A stretch of 22,807 nucleotides of DNA from Chloroflexota bacterium. Its GTDB lineage: Bacteria; Chloroflexota; Anaerolineae; UBA7937; JACPPX01. Shown one piece after another: positions 1 to 6,800 of the stretch. Position numbers and translations under genes: made by a program. The first letter of the stretch is position 1; every line of letters begins with the position of its first letter. The stretch is taken from NCBI GenBank assembly GCA_016190785.1, contig JACPPX010000077.1, forward strand, positions 1 to 22,807, written 5' to 3'. Under the pieces are notes generated by a model. The model did not search any database, was not told where the DNA came from, and saw nothing but the letters and a program-made list of their open reading frames with translations.

Positions 1-32
1 CAGAAGTATAGGTTGAATGCGGGGAGCTAAGC

Positions 33-584
33 GTGAAAGCTGGGAGAGTGCCCAAATCGATTGAGGAAGAATGGCTGATTGTTGATGAGAAGGGAAATGC
101 AATAGATTACCTGGAGGTGGCAGCCCGTTTTCTTGGGTGGGACAACGACCTCAAATGGAAATGGGTGGCTATTGCGCTGCACGGAGCACTATATGGATTT
201 GCTATTCTTGCACTGAAGAGGACGGCGCCAAAGTGCACAGTAATAGAGCAAAGGAAAGGTAAGGAGTACCTCATTGACATTCGTGAAGCTATTCGGAGAT
301 GTCAAGACACCAACTATATGAACCAATTTACTGGCAGCAAAGTGCTCAAACTAAGCCTTACGGAGAAAGAGGGGATAGAGTGGCTCATCCAAGAATGCCG
401 AAACAACTTTGCACATTTTCAGCCAAGCAGCAAGGGGATTCACATCCCGAGTATTAAGACAGCTGCTGGGTATGTCCTAAAAGTGATTCAATTTCTCGCT
501 TTCGAATCTGGCAATGTTTTGCTTGAGGTGAATGAAGAAGCGCAGGCAAGAAAGGCGATCGAGACAATAAGAGAGAACTTATAG
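33..584 (+). CDS. HEPN-like protein of unknown function
   Basis: This 183-residue protein is not recognised as a named family. Residues 123-128 read RNNFAH, which fits the R-N-x3-H signature of HEPN domains, found in many RNases and toxin-type effectors. The motif sits in a predicted helix (about 112-130), and a hydrophobic helix near residues 44-62 precedes it. The GTG start at 33 is preceded by GGGGAG about 7 bases upstream. An earlier ATG at 17 is in another frame. No antitoxin-like partner is seen downstream, and upstream is outside the window. A catalytic RNase role is inference from one motif; it could also be a non-catalytic HEPN-like adaptor. That the gene is real is fairly sure from its length, codon use and ribosome-binding site. 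Confidence 0.72.
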   Translation: MKAGRVPKSIEEEWLIVDEKGNAIDYLEVAARFLGWDNDLKWKWVAIALHGALYGFAILALKRTAPKCTVIEQRKGKEYLIDIREAIRRCQDTNYMNQFTGSKVLKLSLTEKEGIEWLIQECRNNFAHFQPSSKGIHIPSIKTAAGYVLKVIQFLAFESGNVLLEVNEEAQARKAIETIRENL

Positions 585-650
585 ACGTAACGAATCAGAT
601 AGTTCGAGGTCAAGTTACACAGAAGACTTGCTGCATAAGGAGGAGGAAAA

Positions 651-1502
651 ATGGAATACCAATACGTAATAGGTTTGATGGTATTCGTATTCTTGTTTGG
701 AGCGATACCGACTCTGATCCTTGCCAGAAGGGGCTGGAGTCCTGTCAAGACGGCTTTTCTTGTTTCTATAGGAATAGGACTGGTTTCAGGCCTCGTAGTT
801 TTTCTGACGAGTAGGCCTGCTCTCGAGTACGTTGTAGCTACCCCGATTGGAACCTTAGTTTTTGGATTCATCCCGCTTTGGTTGTTGGCATATTTGTCTA
901 AACCTTCTAATCCTTCACCGAATACCGCAAAGCCAATCGTTACTCCGAGCCATGCGGATGAAGGTACTGGTCAAGCGGATCAAGGCCCCAAGAACCGAGA
1001 GGCTTTGCGAGACTCTCATCAGATTTTCCCTCATCCAGAGCAGAAGACTTCTAACTGGGATGCTGTCTTAAAGTCCAAAAGAGGTGAGATTATGCAGCTG
1101 CAGCAGGAGCTTTCTCGTCTTGAAAAGGAAATAAGAGAAGCACGTGAGAAGAGCGAGAAATTGGTGCTGGAGACCGAATCAAAAAAGCGCTCCGAGGCCA
1201 AAGGTTCAGCAAGTATCAAGCAGAGAATCCAGGTGATAATTAACGAGGCCAGGGCTAGGGGCGAGCAGATTGACCTTAGCGGTATCGACCTGCAAGGCGT
1301 GAATCTTCAACGCGCCAACCTAGCAAAGGCTATCCTCATCGAGGCTAATTTGGAGAGTGCTAATCTTTTTAAAGCTAACCTCACACAGGCCTTCCTGGAA
1401 AACGCATATCTATTATCAGCCGATCTTGCTGGCGCCAGTCTTGTAACAGCGAATCTAACTGGTGCCAATCTCGATGGCGCTAAAGGAGTTATTAAGCCAT
1501 AA
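651..1502 (+). CDS. Membrane-anchored pentapeptide-repeat protein
   Basis: This 283-residue protein has three predicted transmembrane helices (about 5-25, 34-54, 60-82), a polar linker, a charged coiled coil (about 140-185) and a C-terminal run of pentapeptide repeats (about 207-277). The repeats follow the A(D/N)Lxx pattern, for example ANLES, ANLFK, ANLTQ, ADLAG and ANLTG. Such repeats fold as a right-handed quadrilateral beta-helix and usually mediate protein contacts. The ATG at 651 follows a strong AAGGAGGAGG ribosome-binding site. The layout suggests a membrane anchor with a cytosolic scaffold. Known soluble pentapeptide proteins include gyrase-protecting DNA mimics such as Qnr and MfpA, but this array is short (about 15 units) and the membrane anchor argues against that role. 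The specific function is unknown. Confidence 0.85.
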   Translation: MEYQYVIGLMVFVFLFGAIPTLILARRGWSPVKTAFLVSIGIGLVSGLVVFLTSRPALEYVVATPIGTLVFGFIPLWLLAYLSKPSNPSPNTAKPIVTPSHADEGTGQADQGPKNREALRDSHQIFPHPEQKTSNWDAVLKSKRGEIMQLQQELSRLEKEIREAREKSEKLVLETESKKRSEAKGSASIKQRIQVIINEARARGEQIDLSGIDLQGVNLQRANLAKAILIEANLESANLFKANLTQAFLENAYLLSADLAGASLVTANLTGANLDGAKGVIKP

Positions 1503-1580
1503 GCTCGCAGGGGAAAGTGAAATCCTCTCGCATGTTGCTTGTCATAGAGCTTTACATCTTTGGAAATTGGAGGAGGCGAT

Positions 1581-1694
1581 ATGTCAAAAATCACTGCCAG
1601 CGGGTTAGTCTATCTCTTCGGCGAGAAGTTTGTGCCAGCGGGTGGGCTTTTGGATAAGGCCACCCTGGTGCACAACAACCAGACCGTCTCATGA
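1581..1694 (+). pseudogene. Truncated paralogue (first 37 codons) of the gene at 2028-2666
   Basis: An ATG at 1581, with GGAGG upstream, opens a 37-codon frame whose residues 4-37 are identical to residues 4-37 of the 212-residue protein at 2028. It then meets TGA at 1692-1694, and homology stops at the same point. Over these 34 codons I count nine nucleotide differences, all synonymous third-position changes (for example CTC/CTA, GGC/GGT, GAG/GAA). The copies therefore diverged under protein-level selection before the upstream one lost its remaining ~175 codons. It is most likely a decayed paralogue. A functional 37-residue peptide is possible but unsupported. Confidence 0.8.
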
Positions 1695-1731
1695 AGATCG
1701 CAATCGGCCATAAGAGCAAAAAGGAAGAATA

Positions 1732-1956
1732 ATGCTTGCCGGGAGCCAGGAGGGGGTGCTGCGCGCGGTGCGGCAGGTGGAGATCCACGGCCAGCGCTAC
1801 TTTGATATGGCCATCTCCCCCCAAGCCCAGCCGGAGCAGGTGCTTGAGGCGCGGTTGGGGCCGGAGAGCGCCTACCCGGACCCCCAGCCCGGCGATAGGG
1901 TGCGGGTGCATTTCATGATGCGCATGGTGGTGCGGGTGGAGAAACTGCAAGGGTAG
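1732..1956 (+). CDS. Small hypothetical protein, 74 residues
   Basis: I do not recognise this protein. The ATG at 1732 follows AAAAAGGAAG, a usable ribosome-binding site. The C-terminal half (PGDRVRVHF, then VVRVEKL) alternates polar and hydrophobic residues as in a small beta-barrel or OB-like fold, with no membrane segment or Cys/His motif. GC content and third-position GC are higher than in the genes at 33-1502, suggesting a different origin. It sits where the truncated paralogue breaks off, so it may have arrived with, or been exposed by, the same rearrangement. A 13-codon frame (1691-1732) ends in TAATG overlapping this start, which hints at translational coupling, but I do not call it a gene. 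Confidence 0.55.
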   Translation: MLAGSQEGVLRAVRQVEIHGQRYFDMAISPQAQPEQVLEARLGPESAYPDPQPGDRVRVHFMMRMVVRVEKLQG

Positions 1957-1963
1957 CCTCGTC

Positions 1964-1979
1964 CCCGACTCAAGTCGGG
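1964..1979. repeat. Short palindromic repeat, CCCGAC/GTCGGG arms (copy 1)
   Basis: CCCGACTCAAGTCGGG forms a 6-7 bp stem with a tiny loop. The string CAAGTCGGGAC recurs at 2780-2790 next to another CCCGAC/GTCGGG hairpin. The two copies flank the gene at 2028-2666. There is no T-run, so it is not a typical terminator. It looks like a dispersed REP-type element. Confidence 0.6.
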
Positions 1980-2027
1980 ACTCGCTTCGCTCAGGGCTGG
2001 GTACGAAGGATTTGCAAAGGAGGTGCT

Positions 2028-2666
2028 ATGGATAACATAACCGCCAGCGGGTTAGTCTATCTATTCGGTGAAAAGTTTGTGCCGGCGGGTGGGCTTTTGG
2101 ATAAGGCCACTCTGGTGCACAACAACCAAACCGTCTCTAAGAAAAACCTAGGCCTCAGGCTCTTTGAGGCCGCCTTTGTTTCTCTGGCGGAGGAGGGCTA
2201 TATCTCCTTAGCGGTGGAGAAAGGGAAGGCGCTGGGCATCTTCACCAATGAGTATGTGGTGGTCACTAAGCAGAAGGATGCGGCTGGTCTGACTCCCAGC
2301 CTGGAGCGGGATATTATGGAGATGACGGTTGGCGACCCCAAAGACTTCCATGTGCAAAACATCATCTATTCCTGGTATGGGCGGGATGTGCCGGATCCCA
2401 ATGTCTGGCTGATCAACTCCGTCATCGAATACCTTGGGCAAAGCGGATACTTTGAAAAAGAAATAGAGAAACTGCGGCTGCGGCCAGATAAAGTACACTG
2501 GCATCCTAAGCAGGACATGATCGCCCCCCTGGCCGGCGAGGCGGAGGCCCTCCGCAACCGGCTGGAATCCTTCAAGGCCGCCGACGCCGCTCTGCACAAG
2601 GTGATGCTGAAGCAGATCGGGGACGGGATCATCTCCCGCCGCGTGCAGGTGGAGCGGGACGATTAG
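2028..2666 (+). CDS. Conserved hypothetical protein, 212 residues
   Basis: This is a soluble, apparently cytosolic protein with no signal peptide or membrane helix. The N-terminal half contains a winged-helix-like or GPP34-like stretch (about residues 15-80): a helix with LFEAAFVSLAEEGYISL, then a beta-hairpin ending in YVVVTKQ. The resemblance to the bacterial GPP34 family (lipid-binding, often accessory) is weak and only suggestive. The C-terminal third is helical with a short coiled stretch (about 170-195). The ATG at 2028 follows AAGGAGGTG at good spacing. A truncated close paralogue lies just upstream, palindromic repeats lie on both sides, and a terminator follows, so it is a monocistronic, possibly mobile unit. 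Its function is unknown. Confidence 0.8.
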   Translation: MDNITASGLVYLFGEKFVPAGGLLDKATLVHNNQTVSKKNLGLRLFEAAFVSLAEEGYISLAVEKGKALGIFTNEYVVVTKQKDAAGLTPSLERDIMEMTVGDPKDFHVQNIIYSWYGRDVPDPNVWLINSVIEYLGQSGYFEKEIEKLRLRPDKVHWHPKQDMIAPLAGEAEALRNRLESFKAADAALHKVMLKQIGDGIISRRVQVERDD

Positions 2667-2692
2667 GCCGGAAGGGCTATCGGGGAAGCGCT

Positions 2693-2723
2693 AGGGCAGG
2701 AGGCGACTCCTGCCCTTAGTTTT
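2693..2723 (+). terminator. Rho-independent terminator
   Basis: GGGCAGGAG, loop GCGA, CTCCTGCCC form a perfect 9-bp stem (plus an outer A-T pair), followed by TTAGTTTT. It ends the gene at 2028-2666 and separates the left flank from the sigma-54-controlled locus. Confidence 0.85.
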
Positions 2724-2743
2724 ACCCCCTCACCCTATCCCTC

Positions 2744-2805
2744 TCCCTTTTATCCCGATCCCGACGAAGTGCGTCGGGACAAGTCGGGACAGGGGGGAAA
2801 AGGGA
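2744..2805. repeat. Palindromic, MITE-like repeat element (copy 2)
   Basis: Outer arms TCCCTTTT (2744-2751) and AAAAGGGA (2798-2805) enclose an inner hairpin CCCGAC-GAAGTGC-GTCGGG (2760-2778) and a further AAGTCGGGAC. It is preceded by the pyrimidine-rich CCCCCTCACCCTATCCCTCT, which resembles dispersed intergenic repeats of many genomes. It shares CAAGTCGGGAC with the element at 1964-1981. No coding capacity. Confidence 0.6.
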
Positions 2806-2817
2806 AATGTATAGATG

Positions 2818-2850
2818 TTGGGGAATTTTCCCCAAATTGGGGAATTTTCC
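2818..2850. promoter_or_regulatory. Tandem operator-like repeat TTGGGGAATTTTCC
   Basis: TTGGGGAATTTTCC occurs at 2818-2831 and again at 2837-2850, a 19-bp period (nearly two helical turns). The first unit extends into a palindrome, TTGGGGA-ATTT-TCCCCAA. The pair lies about 110 bp upstream of the sigma-54 promoter, where enhancer-binding activator sites normally sit. Use as an activator or repressor site is inference. Confidence 0.5.
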
Positions 2851-2906
2851 ACAGTGTATATACTCCTGAATCATCCTGGAAGTGCTTGTTTTTGGTGGCT
2901 GGGCCA

Positions 2907-2933
2907 GGCTCTTTGAGCACAAATCAAAGAGCC
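2907..2933. promoter_or_regulatory. 9-bp inverted repeat, possible activator site
   Basis: GGCTCTTTG, nine bases, CAAAGAGCC: a perfect dyad about 30-55 bp upstream of the -24 element. It could be an upstream activator site or an RNA hairpin. A few T residues follow (CTTATTTTT, 2936-2944), so a weak terminator is the alternative. Confidence 0.45.
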
Positions 2934-2961
2934 GGGCTTATTTTTGTGCCCGGGCCAGGGC

Positions 2962-2977
2962 TGGCACGATTCTTGCA
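2962..2977 (+). promoter_or_regulatory. Sigma-54 (RpoN) -24/-12 promoter
   Basis: TGGCACGATTCTTGCA matches the sigma-54 consensus TGGCAC-N5-TTGC(A/T) at every defined position, with the invariant GG at 2963-2964 and GC at 2975-2976. The predicted transcript start is near 2988, about 29 bases before the ATG of the response regulator at 3017. It would drive the main + strand locus and require an AAA+ enhancer-binding protein, which is not in the window. The receiver-only regulator downstream lacks the domains to be that activator. Confidence 0.82.
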
Positions 2978-3016
2978 ACAATAGATAAGTAGAGACCAGT
3001 GGAGGCCAGTGGACCG

Positions 3017-3397
3017 ATGGAGAAAGAGAAGGTTCGTATCCTGGTGGCAGAGGATGAAAAGACCCTCTCTTTCTTCCTGAAGAAAGCCCTGGAGGAGGAG
3101 CGGTATGAAGTGGAGGTGAGCCATTCCGGGGATGAGGCCCTGCAAAAGGTGGCGGAGGGGCCTTTCGATCTGATCATCGCTGATCTCAAGATGCCCGGCC
3201 TGGGGGGCTTGCAGTTAATAAAAGCCGCCCGGGTGCTGAGTGGCTCCACCAAAGCCATCCTCATGACCGCTTATGGCTCCGACGGGGCAGAAAGTGAAGC
3301 CAATCGCTTGGGGCTGGAAGGATACATCACCAAGCCTTTTGTGATGGCGGAAATGGTTGGACTGGTAAATCGGGCCGTAGGAGCATCTACGCCGTAG
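3017..3397 (+). CDS. Receiver-only response regulator (CheY-like)
   Basis: This 126-residue single-domain phosphoacceptor carries all the key receiver residues: acidic pair E12/D13, phosphoacceptor D56 in IIADLKMPG, T84 in MTAYG and K106 in ITKPF. There is no DNA-binding or enzymatic output domain, so it must signal by protein contact. No histidine kinase is nearby. An in-frame GTG at 2999 would add six residues; I prefer the ATG at 3017, which has GGAGG about 11 bases upstream and starts the receiver cleanly. It is the first gene after the sigma-54 promoter. Plausible partners are the small membrane protein or the STAND protein downstream, but that is inference. Confidence 0.93.
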   Translation: MEKEKVRILVAEDEKTLSFFLKKALEEERYEVEVSHSGDEALQKVAEGPFDLIIADLKMPGLGGLQLIKAARVLSGSTKAILMTAYGSDGAESEANRLGLEGYITKPFVMAEMVGLVNRAVGASTP

Positions 3398-3441
3398 GCT
3401 TCGACGGCTCATAGAGCGCCGACGCTGTAGGCTTGGGCAGC
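3391..3441 (+). other. Tandem covarying RNA hairpins between genes
   Basis: Two hairpins 33 bases apart share a design: GCCGT-AGGCTTCG-ACGGC (3391-3408, overlapping the stop codon of the response regulator) and GCTGT-AGGCTTGG-GCAGC (3424-3441). The loop start AGGCTT is conserved, and one stem pair changes from C-G to T-A on both sides, a compensatory change. The first AGGCTT lies just after the stop. Possibly an mRNA processing or translation-tuning element before the gene at 3472. Confidence 0.45.
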
Positions 3442-3471
3442 TCGTGGGGCCCAGTAGAAGAAGGAGGAAAG

Positions 3472-3801
3472 ATGGATATCCAGTGGGTCTTTGCCAACCT
3501 CAACCTCATCATCACCATCACCCTCTATCTCATCGGGGTGGTCGCCACCCTGGCCGGGTTGTGGATCATCCTGGCTAAGGAGTACCAGACGGCCATGAAG
3601 CAACTGGCCAGCCAGGCGATCAAGATCAACGGCCGAGCCATCACCCAACAGGATGCGGTGGCCCCCATCATCGACTCTGCGGCGCAGCTGGTGGCGGCGA
3701 TCAACGAGCTGGTGCGCACCGCAGCGGGGATCGGCGCTTTCCTGTGCATCGCTGGGGTGTTGATCATCCTCGTCGCTTTCTGGATGACCGGCACGCTATA
3801 A
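3472..3801 (+). CDS. Small two-TM membrane protein
   Basis: This 109-residue protein has a transmembrane helix near each end (about 10-33 and 84-106) and a polar helical middle (about 34-80, including NGRAITQQD). I do not recognise a family. The ATG at 3472 follows GAAGGAGGAAAG; an in-frame start 39 bases earlier lacks a ribosome-binding site and would add a non-conserved-looking leader. It lies 38 bases before the STAND ATPase gene, so it is probably co-transcribed. A membrane anchor or a membrane effector for the STAND/protease pair is possible. No gasdermin- or holin-like signature is evident. Confidence 0.8.
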   Translation: MDIQWVFANLNLIITITLYLIGVVATLAGLWIILAKEYQTAMKQLASQAIKINGRAITQQDAVAPIIDSAAQLVAAINELVRTAAGIGAFLCIAGVLIILVAFWMTGTL

Positions 3802-3839
3802 CCGGACTTTGATCCTGAGTATTTCACGGGAGGAATGCC

Positions 3840-6800
3840 GTGGGCGAAAAAGCGAACGGTAATCCCTTGATCTTAGCCCGCTACCGGAATGCCCTGGGCA
3901 AGGACGAAAGTCTCGCCGCCCGCCGCCAAGATTATCTGGAACTGCGGCTGGTGGCGCGGGATGTCGCCGCCAGTTACGACCGCGGCTCGGCGCGGGAAAT
4001 CTGTCGCCAAGGAGAGCGGATGGTGGTATTGGGCCCTCCCGGCGCCGGCAAAACCGCCTTGCTTCTCACCGTGGCCTATGACCAGGCCACTGCTCCAGGG
4101 AATGGACACGCGGTCCCCTTCTATCTCGATCTCGCTGCCTGGCAAGAAGGAGAAGGGATGCGGGGGTTGGTGGGGGAGGCATTGGCCAGGTTCGGACTCG
4201 AAACCACGGCAGAAGAGGTCGAAGAAATTTTGTCCTCCGGTCCTCATCTGCTTCTTCTCGATAACTTGCAGTCAGTGCACAGTCACCTCGCTCTAGAGGA
4301 AATAGAAGAATTCTTGGCCTCCGCTCCCCATCGCTTGGTGATTGCTTGCCGGGAAAGTGATTATCCAACTTATGCGCGTTTCCTGGGAGAGATGGAAGTT
4401 TATCGACTAGAGAAACTGAGCGACGAGGAAATCCGCGAATATCTGACCCGGGAACTGCCCGAGATCCTGGTCACGGAAGTGGAACGGAGGCTCAAGCGTC
4501 GGCCGGCGGTTTGGGATGTACTGCGTTCCCCACTCTTTTTGCGGGCGCTGAAAAATTTGCTTTCTGATCCTGCTTCCCCCGGGCAATGGTGGAAGGCGAG
4601 CAGTATCGTGGAGACCGGAATCCGCTCTTTGCTGGCCAGCCAAGATTATGCCCAGAGTGTGGAGGAGTTAATCGAGGGACTAGGTCGCTTGGCCCTCTAT
4701 CTGGTGGAAGAGGGAGTGGATGAGGTGGAGCGTTCCCGCTGGTCGGAGGTAATAAAGGAAGCAAAGGGGAAGGGCCGCTGGGATCTAGAGTCTGCCCTGG
4801 CCAGCGGGCTCCTTGTGCGTACCAGTGATCGCCGCGGTCTCGAGTTTTTGCATCCTCTGGTCCAGGAGTATCTGGCTGCCCGGCTCTTTGGCCAAATGGA
4901 ATTAGTCAAGCATTCCCCCCTCGTCTCCACCCCGGAACTAAATTCCCTGGCCGAAGGGGTTCTGATTCAGGCTTACAACTTTGTCCCGGACAAAGCCCAG
5001 TACCTCTCAGCCCTTCTGGTTATGGGAGCCGATGGGCAACGCCGGGCCGCGGCCCAGGCCCTGGCCTTAAACGAAGGAAATGAGGAAGGACTGGGCTTGG
5101 TGAAAGGGCTCTTGCAAGTAGGTAATCTGGACCGATCCTTGCTCTACCCCTTTGGCCTGGCCTTGAAAGATCTAGGCCGATTTGCCGAGGCCTCCCTATG
5201 TCTGGAGCAAGCCATTGATGGCGAGGAAGGTGATAAAGAGGTTTTCGACAACCCGAATCTGCCCTCCGCGGCAGGGGAGATAAGTCGGCGGCGGAACAAG
5301 GGGGTCCTCTTCCGGCAAATGGCGGAGCACGGCCGTGCGGTACAGGAATTGGAAGAGGCGATCAAGGCCGCGGGGTCAACTTATGTGGATACGGTCCATG
5401 AATTGGGTCTGGCCTATGAGGCCCAAGGCCGATATGAGGATTCCTTGACTTCCTTCCTGCAGGCAATTGCCCTCCAACCCGAGGAGGCTCGCTATCAGGA
5501 AAGTGCAGGGCGGGTCCTCAATCGCCTGGGCCGCCATCCCGAAGCCCAGGAGAAGCTGGAAGAAGCCCGCTTCTTGGGTGGCGAAAAACCTTCGGTCTTG
5601 TACGAGCTTGGTTATGCCTATGAAATGCAGGGTTGGCTCCCCGAGGCCCTCACCGCCTACCAAGGGGCAGCTCGAGCCGAAAGCAAAGACGGGAAATACC
5701 TCTTGGCGGTAGGCCGGGTCTTGTTCCGGTTAGGCAAAAAGGAAGAGGCCCTGCATACCATGCATCAAGCAGTTTCTATGCAGCCTGACTCCGGAGAGGG
5801 GCATCAGCAACTGGGGATGGTCTTGGAGAAGATGGGAAATAATGAAGAGGCCCTGGCCGAGTATCGCCAGGCGGTACGGTTGGCCCCCCAAAATGCCACT
5901 TACCACCATTCGCTGGGCTCTCTACTGGTGACTATCGGCAAACCCGGGGAGGCAATCCCGGTCCTCAGGCAAGCGATCGATCTCGAACCGAAGAACGGCT
6001 TGGGTCACGTCTTGCTGGCGGAGGCCCTCAGCCTGGATGGTCAACCCGGCGAAGCAATGGAGCACTGCCGCCGCGCCCAAGATTTGGATCCGCAAAATGT
6101 GGAGCATCAGGAATTGGAGGCGGTGCTTGAACTGCGCCAGGGAGATTATGCCCAGGCCCAGGGAAAAATTGGGGAAGTAATCGCCCAGTATCCCGATCGA
6201 GCCAGCGCCCACTTCCAGCAAGGCAAGATTTTTGAAGCCCAGGGCCGGTTCCCGGAGGCTGCCGAGGCCTATCAGAAGGCGGTGGGCCTGGCGCCACAGG
6301 AGGCGAGCTACTGGCGGGGGCTGGGCCAGGCTTTGATTCAGCGCGGGGAAAACAATTCGGCAAAAGATGTTTTAGAAGAAGCGGTCCGGCTCCAGCCAGA
6401 GGAAAGCACTTTCCACAATCTCTTGGGAGTGTCGCTGGAGAAGATGGGAGACGAACCGCAGGCTCTTAATTCCTACCAGCGGGCAATATCCCTGGCCCCC
6501 CGAGAGGCCAAGTTCCGTATTGCTCTGGCTCGACTCCTGCGCAGAATGGGTCGGCGGGAAGAGGCGGAGTCGCAAATCCGAGAGGCAATTCTCCTCTCCG
6601 CTGGCCAAGAACAAGCAGAGGCTCGCTCGGTCCTCGCCGAGATCCTGGAGAAAGAAGGACGATATGAAGAGGCTATCGCCGAGTGTCGGCGGGCAATACG
6701 GCTTACTCCCCAGGAGGCAATTTACCACCTGCAATTGTCTCGGCTCGCCTTACGGCTGGGGTATCACCATGAGGCGGAAGCGGAGACCCAGCGTGCTTTG

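Noticed and set aside
1691..1732. 13-codon frame starting at ATG 1691 and overlapping the next start
   Set aside because: Too short and without a ribosome-binding site; probably chance at the rearrangement junction.
2028..2666. Confident GPP34-family assignment
   Set aside because: Only a short helical stretch fits; length and the remaining sequence do not clearly match, so it is left as hypothetical.
2818..2850. MraZ-type operator boxes
   Set aside because: MraZ boxes are TGGG-type repeats at about 10-bp period; here the period is 19 bp and the element is palindromic.
2769..2984. 71-codon plus-strand frame and overlapping minus-strand frames in the control region
   Set aside because: They run through palindromic repeats and the sigma-54 promoter, with no ribosome-binding site or family resemblance.
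3472..3801. Bacterial gasdermin or holin accompanying the caspase-like protease
   Set aside because: The protein is 109 residues with two TM helices and no gasdermin-size beta domain or N-terminal palmitoylation-type cysteine; only a generic membrane protein can be claimed.
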